A stretch of DNA of 56,341 bases, taken from Hyphomonas oceanitis SCH89. Lineage in GTDB: Bacteria; Pseudomonadota; Alphaproteobacteria; Caulobacterales; Hyphomonadaceae. The stretch lies in the NCBI RefSeq assembly GCF_000685295.1, contig NZ_ARYL01000028.1:1-56341 (forward strand), in the 5' to 3' direction. Below the pieces are notes generated by a model. The model saw only the letters and a program-made list of their open reading frames with translations, was not told where the DNA came from and searched no databases. Positions 21,101 through 30,100 of this stretch are shown piece after piece; position 1 is the stretch's first letter, and each line of letters starts with the position of its first letter. Made by a program: the position numbers and the translations under genes.

Positions 21101-22749
21101 AGATCATCACTATCCGCGAGTTGCAAAAATCCTGCCCGCAATTCCGTTTGCGTGCTCCCTGACACGACTGCGCGATACGATAGCTGCGCACGTCCGGCGT
21201 TTGCGGTACGGCAGATGTCTCTTACAGGCGATGTCTTCGGTGCGGCGAGTGTTTCAGCGTGACGCAATGCGAGTTCACGCAAGGATTCCTCTGAGGCCGC
21301 AGAAACTACTATTATCGAGGGCTCGTTACACGCTTCAGATATGTCGTGAGGTGCTGCCTCTTCTAAGACAACATGTGCATTCGTTCCGCTGAATCCGAAC
21401 GAACTCACCGACGCAATCCTGCGCCCGTTGACTGTCTCCCATGGTTCGGCTCGCGTCGGTATGCGAACAGGAAGATTGTGCCAAGGTATATGCGGGCTCG
21501 GGGTGTTAAAGTGGAGGTGTGGGGGGATGCGCTTCGCATTCAGCATTAGCACAAGTTTAATCACGCCCGTGACGCCAGCGGCCGCTTCGAGGTGCCCGAT
21601 ATTGGTCTTGACGGAACCCACAATCAAGGGTGCCGCGCGATCTGACGTAAAGACATTGCCGATTGCTCGCATTTCCTGAGGGTCACCCAGCGACGTACCC
21701 GTACCGTGCGCTTCAAGATAACCAAGATCAGATGTCTCGATACCGGCATCCACGAGGGCCGCCTTTATGACCGCTTCTTGCGCCGGACCATTTGGTGCGG
21801 TCAATCCGCTGGAGGGACCATCTTGATTGATTGCGCTGCCACGAATAATTGCCAGCACCCGATCACCATCTGCCTGAGCGTCCTTCAGCCGCTTCAAAAC
21901 AATGACGCCACAGCCTTCTCCTCGGGCGAAACCATCAGCGCTTGCGTCGAATGTTTTGCATCGACCATCTGGCGCGAGCATGTGTGCACGAGACAGCGCG
22001 ACGAATATTTCCGGGGCAAGGATTTTGTTGACCCCGCCAGCGAGCGCCATCCTGGTTTCACCGCGCCGCAGAGACTGAACAGCCTCGTGAATCGCCACAA
22101 GCGAAGACGAACAAGCAGTGTCAAGCGTGATGCTCGGGCCTTGGAGGCCGAGGAGGTACGATAACCGACCGGAGACGATGCTATGAGCTATTCCTGAAGT
22201 GAAATGGGCATCCAAAGTTTCTGGGTCCTGCAACGCAAGTTGCATGTAGGCATAGTCGGAGCCGGTGACTCCACAAAAGACGCCGGTTTTTGTGCCGGAT
22301 AAACTATCCGGAGCAACCCCAGCATTTTCCAATGCCTCCCAGGCGGTTTCAAGAAATAGTCGCTGTTGAGGGTCCATGCTGCGCGCTTCGCGAGGTGCAA
22401 TGCCGAATAGGTTTGCATCGAAACGGTCAACTGTATCCAGAAACCCCCCGCGGTTTGTTGCAATGCCACCAGGTTGGTCAGGGTCAGTTGTGTAGTATTT
22501 GCCATGATCCCAGCGGTCGGCAGGTATTGTGCCCGTTGCGTCAGTGCCAGTTTCCAATAGTTGCCAGAAAGCTTCAGGACTATCAGCGCCCGGAACACGG
22601 CAGCTTTGTCCGATGATCGCAATGGGCGCGCGTGATGCTTCTTCAAGCCGTTTTGCGCGCGCTTCCGCTTCTTCCAATGCCAAGAATGCCCGCTTCAACG
22701 GCGAAAGTTCAGACATGTTTGCTTCTTTAGGAGGGGGTTGAGAAGTCAT
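15193..22749 (-). CDS. PKS4: type I PKS module KS-AT-DH-cMT-ER-KR-ACP
   Basis: At 2518 residues this is the longest protein of the window, carrying a full reductive set plus C-methyltransferase; it is predicted to install a saturated, alpha-methylated unit. The N-terminal docking region contains LSPLKRAFLALEEAEAR. KS has Cys213. AT has Ser654 (GHSIGEY) and HAFH 751-754, so malonyl-CoA. DH has His955, with the motif Gly shifted (HVVGDNLIVP). cMT has LEIGGGTGG near 1420, and ER has HAAAGGVG near 1917. KR has GGLSGIG near 2107, but the catalytic Tyr position is His2255 (QSNHSGAN), so its activity is uncertain. ACP has Ser2434 (GLDSLL). The C-terminal tail IEDLSDEELDIML is a typical PKS docking helix. 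Both ends overlap neighbours by ATGA. Confidence 0.95.
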   Translation of the reverse strand: MTSQPPPKEANMSELSPLKRAFLALEEAEARAKRLEEASRAPIAIIGQSCRVPGADSPEAFWQLLETGTDATGTIPADRWDHGKYYTTDPDQPGGIATNRGGFLDTVDRFDANLFGIAPREARSMDPQQRLFLETAWEALENAGVAPDSLSGTKTGVFCGVTGSDYAYMQLALQDPETLDAHFTSGIAHSIVSGRLSYLLGLQGPSITLDTACSSSLVAIHEAVQSLRRGETRMALAGGVNKILAPEIFVALSRAHMLAPDGRCKTFDASADGFARGEGCGVIVLKRLKDAQADGDRVLAIIRGSAINQDGPSSGLTAPNGPAQEAVIKAALVDAGIETSDLGYLEAHGTGTSLGDPQEMRAIGNVFTSDRAAPLIVGSVKTNIGHLEAAAGVTGVIKLVLMLNAKRIPPHLHFNTPSPHIPWHNLPVRIPTRAEPWETVNGRRIASVSSFGFSGTNAHVVLEEAAPHDISEACNEPSIIVVSAASEESLRELALRHAETLAAPKTSPVRDICRTANAGRAQLSYRAVVSGSTQTELRAGFLQLADSDDLITGPVRSKPKVAFLFTGQGAQFIGMGRDLYTRIPVFKATLDAASERLKGQLEVPLLDVIFGSSQNDSLLDQTRYTQPALFAIEYALYRMWQSWGIEPDLVIGHSIGEYTAACVAGILSFEDGLDLVAERGRLMNALPSGGGMMSVNASENLVRSYLPSTVNIAAVNGPEQTVVAGPTDALAAVEKQLALDGIHYRTLPVSHAFHSSLMDPVLDAFEKRAGEVSFSSPSIRLISNITGTTADPNTICTPAYWRQHIRESVRFSDGVAALAEHGAQIYVEIGPQPVLTALSRETLETRTLSEPASFLTSMRRGRNEWEQVQSALGSLWQQGVPINWPAVEKIRGGVITDVPTYPFARERHWIPAKKNLQIEAASSGSLIGHSIPTAASDKIWQGRVSTRSHLWLSDHVVGDNLIVPGAAMLSMMAAAGLAVSKSTGPVSLEDIIIETPLSISGDGGATQLQTLCQSTDGNLSVNSLCPDSKDTWTRHASAHLMGGRSDSPAALHPDSMTKSDESEIDTEHFYADLQKRGIELGKYFRVLSQIHAHKECASAYVTLPEQTLVDADLPVHPLILDGCLQVAAATHPVQSADQQAFLPFAIDRFSIFSTPGRRVWAQATVRVEGPDMLSADITGYAEDGTVVMELSGVRFRKLDPVLSLTAAGQPLSTALYELGWLPQLPLQTVQDLSNIAAQHAGALAKEAGLEDYDPFVRRLEEVCIDFVRNTFGSLGWKPSVGESFDAAALANELHILPRHHRLFNRMLEILAEAGDMQRTVEGWLVKRALRQTEFSELANSLRKSSPPKAAPELDIVLRAQSGFTQALVGECDPLELLFPSGSTEANEALYRDVPTSIYFNGLIADMVADLASQGRLPRILEIGGGTGGTTARIVKKIDPETDYTFTDIGQSFVDRARNRFGHRPGMHFKTVDLERDLTEQGIEPSSIDVVIGANVIHATKNLGETLQRLKKVMSSTGKLIMLEVTKPQRWFDLTVGLTPGWWAYEDTDLRSNTPLLEKSAWIELLKHTGFSDVAAIDGDPGTPGCRGSQAILVASASKRSARWAIASSNRSLANALAEGLVIGGQSASVFLRTSVADFEAFLKENQAFDEIVIVDDAASTNISDRFASTLTAVQTALKASPTSGLTLLTRGGEDVTGVESKLNPAGAATGGLARSVPLEMPELQCRRIDYDPDSEDSGMIVAALLGQDKEPDVAIRDGNRYVARLQPWRPKTFTKESSNSWQLVNSAPGTLDQLERQPMQRREPGPGEIEVAVEATGLNFRDVLNALGEYPGSPPLGGECAGRVVAIGEGVNGFQLDDSVVALTSGAFASHVTLPAALAAHLPDEFNMFDGAAFAIPFVTAEYCLRELGQIKAGDRVLIHAAAGGVGMAAMQIARIAGAEIFATAGNPEKRALVSRLGAKLVMDSRSPDFADEVLKATDGLGVDVVLNALTGELIDASMRVLVKGGRFIELGVRDVRHEGSPAYKKSEFQYHPVNWGHIADNDPTYIGGILQRVVAGFNKGTFTSLPQHNFGPDRLIDAFRLMAQAGHIGKIVIGAQEMPRTSIRTTGTYLVTGGLSGIGLDTVRRLAEEGAGRIIATARSEPSSEAEAELEKLRSKGARVESHSVDVTCESAMERLFARIREDGPPLRGIIHSAGLLADAGIQQQSAETVRTVMAPKVDGTYILEKLSRGDPIDIFCAYSSLAAVLGSPTQSNHSGANAALGSIMRERNRRGLPGLAIDWGPWSDIGAAAGNTTLDRLSEQGIAALTPAEGRAASAYLMNVASGQVAVAPINWQKLSEWRGDKANPVFSHLIKRDHSASNTNAASVSSTGARGRTVDESAQVDLVDLITSAANDQKRKVLDKFVEDMLRTTFALPADRKIDPDMPFGEMGLDSLLAIELRNRLGRALGRKLPATLLFESPTINTLGDTLIAEFIEPTTGLTVALSSQSAGVSVFDGIEDLSDEELDIMLGLNAGDDK

Positions 22750-25700
22750 CGCTTGAGGCGCTCCAGCAGCAGGGCTTCCACCTCTTCATCGGTCATGTTT
22801 GTAAGGTCTGTGGCAGTGTTTTCTTCTGTCCGATAGGATGGCACGGCATCTATCTTTGTAGAGGTGCCCAAGTTATTTGCCGCCGCTAGAAATTCGGCCA
22901 TCGTGCCTATGGTGGGATAGTCGAATACAAGAGACATTGGCAGTCCTGCATCAATTTCGAGATCGTGGGCCAGGGCATTTCGAAGTTGAACTGCCATAAG
23001 AGAGTCAAGGCCGATGTCGCGAAGTCTCTCGTCATCGCTAGGTGGACGGTCTGTTCTACGACGAAGCAGCATGACAACGCGCAGGCGAACGAGCTCGCTT
23101 ATCGCCTTGGTGCGCTCGCCAGGTAGAGCATTTGCTATCACTTTAAGCGCTGCAGAAATTTCGGGAGCAGCTTCGAGGCGAGGCGCTTCGATAAACTGAG
23201 GTATAGGGAGGATTGCATCGGTGGTGGAGCCAGATGGCACATCTGACGGTGCTCTCGCGACGATCAAATGCTGACCAACCGATTCCGCAGCGGACCCAGT
23301 TCGCGGCCAGCTTTCCACGGTCTTGAAACCTGCATTCAACAGCGCACCTTGCCATTTGTTTTTGTCAATGAGCGCCAGATCGTCGCGAAGTTCATCCTCA
23401 GCATGCCGCCAGCCTTCGATGAGCCCAGTCGTCACGTCAAACCAAGCGAAATGTGTCGTCGACTCGACAAGTATCAACACGCCGGAAGGACGAAGTAGAC
23501 TACGAAGATAATTAAGCGTCTCTGGCAGGTTTCGAACGGCATGAGCGGCGTTGGAAGCCAGAACAATATCAAAGCTCGAAGGAGCGAACCCTTGTTCGAT
23601 TGGTGAGCTTTCCAGGTCAAATCGCGCATATTTGATGTTTTTGTGATCAGAAAACCGCTCTCGGGCACGATCAAGGAATAAGTCAGAAACGTCCGTAAAT
23701 GTATAAGCACATTGACTGCAATCGAGTGCGTCAAGGACAGCTGCCGTCGTCCCCCCAGTGCCTGCACCCGCTTCAAGAATAGCGAGGTTGGGCTTGGTCG
23801 CTGCGAGCGACTCAATGGCTGTGGCCGCGAGATCATTCATATATCGCATGGTCGTGGATCGTTCGTATAATCCGAGCGCAAGCGAAAAGTCACCGCCGGG
23901 GAAGAGCGTTTCAAGTGGACTTGCTGTTCCCTTTACGACCGGCCCGAGAAGGTTCGCGCAGTGGAGAACGTAATCACACAGCGGCAAGTTATCGCTTAGC
24001 ATTGTTTTGACGCGGGATATGGCTGATGGAAGCTCCGGATCTGCTAATTTATGTGGGGCAGTTATCCGGTCGTTCTCGATGACGAGATCCCCTCTATCGG
24101 CGAGTGCGCCCAGCCAGCGCCTTACAAGCGGAACCAGTCCTTCGGTCACATGCATTTGCTTGTTTACATCTGAAAATGACCTTTCCTCACCGTCTTCAGT
24201 GAATAGACCATCTTCCCGCAGAAGTGAGATGACGAGTGCGCAACGAAGATCGGCGAGCGCTTGCCACTTCTGCGGGTAGGCTGCCGCGTCGAAGCCGAGT
24301 GGACCACGTTCAGATTGCCTATCGAGACTTGTCGTGAGCCTCTTCCATACAGCATCAGTTTGCAGGGCATTGCGGATCCCGGCCTGTGGTGCGCTTGGAT
24401 GCCAATGTCGAGTGCGCTCAAAGGGATATGTCGGAAGCGACAAGCGACGATTGCCCTTGCCCTTTGAAAGCCAAGGAGGCCTCATTGTGAGGCCATCAAC
24501 ATAAGCACGCGACAGACTTGTTGCGAGTTCCAAGCCCGGTTCGCCGTCACGGCGCAGTGAAGACAAAAATACAGTTTTATCGGTCAGGCCAAGCTTTTCA
24601 ACGGTCTCTGCAGCCATTGCAGAAAGAACCGGATGCGGACCAATTTCTATAAAATGTGTTATGCCCAGATCGCACAAATTTTGAATACTATCAGTAAATC
24701 GCACAGGTCGCCGTAGATGATTGACCCAATGAGAGGGTGTCGCGAACTCGGTGTCTTCTGCAATGTGTCCTGTTAGATTTGAAACAATTGGAATTGTGCC
24801 GCTCTGGAACCGAACTTTTTCTGCAGCGGCTGCGAAACGATTCAAGACCGGATCGACAAGCGCGCAATGCGCTGCAAAAGCAATCCTCAAAGGTTCGGCG
24901 CGAATGCCCATTTCAGTGAACCGAGAGAGCAATGGCTCGAGTTCATTTGAGTGACCGCTAAGAACATGATTGTTTGGCCCATTGTAGGCTGCAATTTCAA
25001 CGGAGTTTGTATTTTCAATGAGAGCGGAAATTGAGTCTACGTCGGAGAATACACTTGCCATCATACCATCCGCGGCGGCCTCGGCGGATAATCTGCCACG
25101 CTCTGCAACGAGCAATAGGGCATCCTGAAGAGGCAAGATGCCTGCGATTGTCGCAGCAACAAATTCCCCAAGGCTGTGTCCGCATAAAGCGTCAGGTGTG
25201 ATGCCAAAAGATATCCAGAGTTTGGCTAGCGCATATTCCAACGCGAAAAGCGCAGGCTGCGCAACGCTCGGCTCGTTTACGCGGGTGTCACCTTTTTCCG
25301 CATGGAGAATTGACAAAAGGCCTCCCGGAACGGAGTTGCCAAGCAATTCATCGCATTCATCAATCGCGTTCCTGTAAACCGGTTGTGTCTCATAAAGAGA
25401 GCGACCCATGCCAGGATGCTGCGCGCCTTGTCCCGTAAAAAGAAAGGCTACCTTTGGACGAATGCCAGATATAGCGCGCCCTGTAACAAGGCTGGGGTGA
25501 TGTTGACTGCTTGCAGCGCTTCGCAGTGCAGCTGAAAGCTCCGTCTTGTCCCGCGCAGCAACGGCAAAGCGATACTGAAAATGTGCTCTGCCTTCAGCTG
25601 CTGTAAAGCAAAGATCTGCCAATGACCCGTGGGCTTTATCTATTGCTATCGCGGTTCGGCGCGCCAGCTCCGAGGCCGCTTCGGGGGTTCGGGCGGAAAG

Positions 25701-27113
25701 AGAGAAGACCTCGCAAGATAGTGAACCCTCTGTCACCGCATGCTTTGCTTGCGGGGCCTGTTCAAGAATCAGATGCGCATTGGTGCCACTAAAACCGAAG
25801 GAGCTCACCCCAGCTCGCCGCGGGCCGTCTAGATCTGGCCAAGGTTCGGCATCAACCGGTACCTGCACAGAATACGATGGCCATTCGATATGAGTGTTGG
25901 GTGTTTTGAAGTTAAGATGTGCAGGTATCCGGCCGCTTTGAAGCGCAACAATACATTTGAGTATCCCAACCGCCCCGGCTGCCGATTCAAGATGGCCGAT
26001 ATTGGTTTTTACAGAGCCGACGAACAGGGGAGGGGCACCCTCCTTGTCTCGTCCGTATGCGCTCGCCAGCGCATTCATCTCAATGGGGTCACCCAGAGGC
26101 GTGCCTGTGCCGTGTGCTTCTATATATCCAACTGTATCCGCATTCACGTTGGCGTTCTTTAGAGCGGATTTGATAACGGCCTCTTGAGCAGGGCCGTTGG
26201 GTGCGGTCAGGCCATTGCTGCGGCCATCTTGATTGACGGCGCTGCCGCGAATGACCGCCAGAATGATATCGCCGTCCGCTTGAGCGTCTTCCAGCCGGCG
26301 AAGCACAAACAGGACACACCCTTCCCCGCGGACGTATCCGTCAGCGCCGTCATCGAAAGTTTTGCATAGTCCATCGTTCGCCAGCATGTTTGCGCGTGAA
26401 AAGTTCACATGAACTTCGGGGGAAAGAATGAGGTTGGCGCCGCCTGCAAGGGCAATGTCACACTCGCCGGACTGAAGTGCGTGACATGCCAGTTGCACCG
26501 CAACAAGAGACGATGAACAAGCGGTGTCCAGTGATATAGCTGGGCCTTTGGAGCCTAGAAAATATGCCAGTCGCCCGCTGGCCACCGAAAAAGAAGAGCC
26601 CGAAGTGAAGTAGGGATCGATTGCGGGTATGTCGGATAACAGGCTGCGCCCATAATCGCTATTAGCCATGCCAAGATATATGCCGAGCGGTTTATTGGCA
26701 AAACTGTTAGGCGCGTGTCCGGCATTCTCAAGTGCTTCCCAGCCTGTTTCCAGGACCAGCCTCTGCTGCGGGTCCATGCTCGCAGCCTCGGTGCCGGAGA
26801 TCCCGAAAAACTCAGGATCAAACATATCGACGTGCTCCAAGAATGCACCATACCGAGCCGATTTTGGAAGATCTGGTGGTGTGTCTTCTTGGCGCCAGCG
26901 AGTAGATGGAATCTCCGTTATTTCATTCCGGGCCTCATCGAGGAGCGCTTCGAATCCTTCCAGATCCGAAATTCCACCAGGCAGGCGCAATCCAGTCCCA
27001 ACAATTGCAATCGGGCCAGCGTAGTGGTCCGACGTTCCCTTGTCTTCGAGCTCCCTTTTAAGACGTCGTATCTCTAGTAGCGCGTTCTTAATTTGCTCAG
27101 CTGAAGACGTCAT
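22746..27113 (-). CDS. PKS3: type I PKS module KS-AT-cMT-ACP
   Basis: A 1455-residue module without reductive domains. The N-terminus is a short coiled coil (KNALLEIRRLKRELEDK). KS has Cys199 in DTACSSS. AT has Ser647 (GHSLGEF) and the unusual FAAH motif at 746-749. A C-methyltransferase fills the region between AT and ACP, with its SAM motif LEAGAGTGG near 1112. ACP carries Ser1371 (GLDSLM). The C-terminal tail LTNMTDEEVEALLLERL resembles PKS docking helices. The expected outcome is a beta-keto unit methylated once, or possibly twice, at the alpha carbon. No KR-like nucleotide-binding motif is visible anywhere, so ketoreduction would have to come from elsewhere. It is coupled by ATGA overlaps to PKS2 upstream and PKS4 downstream. 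Confidence 0.95.
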   Translation of the reverse strand: MTSSAEQIKNALLEIRRLKRELEDKGTSDHYAGPIAIVGTGLRLPGGISDLEGFEALLDEARNEITEIPSTRWRQEDTPPDLPKSARYGAFLEHVDMFDPEFFGISGTEAASMDPQQRLVLETGWEALENAGHAPNSFANKPLGIYLGMANSDYGRSLLSDIPAIDPYFTSGSSFSVASGRLAYFLGSKGPAISLDTACSSSLVAVQLACHALQSGECDIALAGGANLILSPEVHVNFSRANMLANDGLCKTFDDGADGYVRGEGCVLFVLRRLEDAQADGDIILAVIRGSAVNQDGRSNGLTAPNGPAQEAVIKSALKNANVNADTVGYIEAHGTGTPLGDPIEMNALASAYGRDKEGAPPLFVGSVKTNIGHLESAAGAVGILKCIVALQSGRIPAHLNFKTPNTHIEWPSYSVQVPVDAEPWPDLDGPRRAGVSSFGFSGTNAHLILEQAPQAKHAVTEGSLSCEVFSLSARTPEAASELARRTAIAIDKAHGSLADLCFTAAEGRAHFQYRFAVAARDKTELSAALRSAASSQHHPSLVTGRAISGIRPKVAFLFTGQGAQHPGMGRSLYETQPVYRNAIDECDELLGNSVPGGLLSILHAEKGDTRVNEPSVAQPALFALEYALAKLWISFGITPDALCGHSLGEFVAATIAGILPLQDALLLVAERGRLSAEAAADGMMASVFSDVDSISALIENTNSVEIAAYNGPNNHVLSGHSNELEPLLSRFTEMGIRAEPLRIAFAAHCALVDPVLNRFAAAAEKVRFQSGTIPIVSNLTGHIAEDTEFATPSHWVNHLRRPVRFTDSIQNLCDLGITHFIEIGPHPVLSAMAAETVEKLGLTDKTVFLSSLRRDGEPGLELATSLSRAYVDGLTMRPPWLSKGKGNRRLSLPTYPFERTRHWHPSAPQAGIRNALQTDAVWKRLTTSLDRQSERGPLGFDAAAYPQKWQALADLRCALVISLLREDGLFTEDGEERSFSDVNKQMHVTEGLVPLVRRWLGALADRGDLVIENDRITAPHKLADPELPSAISRVKTMLSDNLPLCDYVLHCANLLGPVVKGTASPLETLFPGGDFSLALGLYERSTTMRYMNDLAATAIESLAATKPNLAILEAGAGTGGTTAAVLDALDCSQCAYTFTDVSDLFLDRARERFSDHKNIKYARFDLESSPIEQGFAPSSFDIVLASNAAHAVRNLPETLNYLRSLLRPSGVLILVESTTHFAWFDVTTGLIEGWRHAEDELRDDLALIDKNKWQGALLNAGFKTVESWPRTGSAAESVGQHLIVARAPSDVPSGSTTDAILPIPQFIEAPRLEAAPEISAALKVIANALPGERTKAISELVRLRVVMLLRRRTDRPPSDDERLRDIGLDSLMAVQLRNALAHDLEIDAGLPMSLVFDYPTIGTMAEFLAAANNLGTSTKIDAVPSYRTEENTATDLTNMTDEEVEALLLERLKR

Positions 27114-30100
27114 GATTGCGGCTCGCGTTTTGTGTTGCGGTTTGTCGTGGACGCCGCCAATTCTTCGTCCAATAGTGCAGAGAGTTCTTTATCAGACAGA
27201 TTATCGAGATCATCCGATTCTGCGCCTCTATTCTCCGTTTTCTCAGGTTGGCTTGGACAAAGCTGAGCATCCAAATATTCGATGAGGCGGTTCACTGTTG
27301 GGTAGTCGAACAGAAGAGTGGCTGTTAGCCTTAGGCCAATTCCTCGCGAGAGTTCATTGCGCATCTCTACTGACATAAGTGAATCCAGCCCCATATCCTT
27401 GAGCGGGTGATCGGGATCAATAGGCATATCTGAATCCAGCCCGATAATGTCTCTTGCGGCTGTTTCCACGCATTGTTGAAGTTTTGCGCGTCGCTCAGAT
27501 GGCGTCGCAGTCATCAGTTGTGCGCCAAGGGTCTGTTCCGGTATTCTACCAGCACTCAGGCTTGCAATAGCGCTGCTGTGAGTAAGCTCTGAGAAAGGGC
27601 CAAGGTCCAAGCCTGAGGGGGCTGTCGCGGTAAACATGCGCCAATCGACTGCAACAGCGATGGTATTGGGGATACCGGACTGAAGGGCCTGTTCCAGCTG
27701 AGGAAATCCGCTATCCGGTGTAATGTCGACGAGTCCCCTCTCGGCCCAGCCCTCGCGTGCGGATGCCGACAAGCCTGCAAGCATGCCTGCGCCGCTCCAA
27801 CCACCCCAAGCGATACTTGAGCCTGGATATCCCTCGCGGACACGCTTAACGATCAGAGCGTCGAGCGCTGTATTTGCAGCAGTATAAAGCGTTTGGCCGG
27901 ACGCACCAAGTATGGTGCCTGCTGCCGAATAACATACGAAGAAGTCGAGCGGTAATTCACGTGTCTGACGGTCCAACGAACAGGCGCCCTGAAACTTACC
28001 TCGGAAAACAGATTCAACATCTTCAGGCTCGCGGGTCAGCGCTGGACCATCGCGCAAAGTCCCGGCCGCATGAATGATTCCGCGTAAAGGTGGCATTGTG
28101 TTTTTGATCAGCGCAAGCACCTGCGCATTAGAGGTATCATCGCCTACATCATTTTTCAGAACGTGGACTATTGCGCCGGATTTTTCGATCTCTGCGATTG
28201 CCGCCTTGGCTGACTCCGTCGCCGAGCGACGTCCGGTCAGAACAATATGCTGCGCGCCACTGTTGGCAAGCCATTGTGCCGTATAGAGACCAAGTCCTCC
28301 CAGGCCTCCGGTGATCCAATAGGTCGCATCTGTTCGGACTGGAGCGGTCAGCCTCGGCGGGACGCGCAGGACAATTTTACCAATATGCTTGGCGGACGCC
28401 ATGAAGCGCATGGCTTCACGTGTCTGCTCAATGCCGAATACCTGAGTGTGCAGTGGTGTTAGTTTACCGTTTGCAATTTCGTCGAGGATAGAATTGAGCA
28501 AGGGGCGCAGACGTGTCGGTTCGGCTTCGATAATCTGCCCAAGGTCATAAATATGATAATTTGCTTCAGGCTTTATTGCTGAAAATTGCTCTAGGCTCAG
28601 TACATCCCGTTTGCCTAGCTCAAGAAAGCGGCCGGTTGCCGATAGGCACCGAATGCTGGCTTGAGTGAAATCGCCGACTAATGAGTTCAGAACCACATCT
28701 ACGCCTTGTCCATGCGTCGCGTCTAAAACCTTTCTTTCAAAATCGAGGGTACGTGAGTCATAGACATGGTTTACGCCCATGCTTCGCAACATCTTGCGTT
28801 TGCTATCTGATCCCGCTGTGGTGAAGACTTTTGCTCCGCGGGCTAGGGCGATCTGAATCGCAGCGAGTCCAACGCCGCCAGCTCCGGCGTGAATCAGCAC
28901 ACTTTCGCCAGCTGTCAGTTTTGCAATGTGGTCCAAGCCAAAGAGCGCTGTCCCGAATGCAACAGTGAAGCCCGCTGCTTGCTCATCAGTTACATGATCA
29001 GGTTTATGTATGAGCCATTCTGCGGGAACGGTGATTTCTTCTGACAGGGCGCCAGGAGCATACCCAAAAACAAGATCACCAAGTTTGAAAGCGGTAACCT
29101 CTGGGGAAACCTCAATGACTTCGCCGGAACATTCCACGCCAAGAGGCGGCAAGGCGCCATCAAGCATTCCCATTGTGCTCAGCACGTCACGGAAGTTCAA
29201 ACCTGCGCATCGGACCGCCACACGAACTTGGCCTTTCCGCAATTTGCTACGTTTATGCGTCTCGAATTTAATTCCATCGATACCTGCGGAATCCTGTCGT
29301 TGCAGGGTTCGATAAGACGATCCGTCTGAAAGGTTCGCTGGCGATATCCGTGGAGAGAGCCACTCCGTGCCCCTCATCGCTAACTTTGCGCTACCTTTGC
29401 GCGAGAGTTGTGCCGACAAAGCCAGCGCAAGCTCTTTCGCGTCATAGTTATTTACTGCCGGGTCGAGGTCTATGCCGCGGATAGAGAGTTCGGGATGCTC
29501 TAGAGATACCGTCGCGATAAATCCTTGGACGGATGCTCCAGATATCGATGGGGTCGATAAATCGTTTTCGGTCGCAAAAGCCCCTTGAGTTAGAATGGCC
29601 AAGCTCGTGGAGAACGAACTTTTTGCGATGGCTTGGGTGTGTCTCAGTGTTCTGATCACATGCTCTGATGCATCAAGGTCGCGCGCCAAGCCGACTAGAT
29701 CAATAATCTGTCGCGGCTCGGGAGCATCCGCAAGCCAATCCAAAGCGGCGTTAAATTCGCTTGGGGCCGCTTCTGAGCGAACCATGCGCGCACATACCGC
29801 GATGTCTGCGAGCGCTTCGGCGAGCTCTTCGCCTAACTTTTCGTCAGAAATGACAAGCCATGATTGGGCATGATCGTTTGGTGACTCCCCGTCACGGGAT
29901 TCTGCTTTCCAACTCGTCGTATAGAGTTTGACCGGAGGTGTAGCGTTTGTGGCAAGTGTTTGAGGTGTTGCCTTTGCGAAACGCAGACCTTTGATCTCTG
30001 CAACCAGGAATCCTGTTGGGTCACGGTAACGGACATCCGCTATAAGCGTGCCGCTGGAGCCGTCAGTAATTAAGCGTGCTTCTGCGTCGTAAAATAGTGA

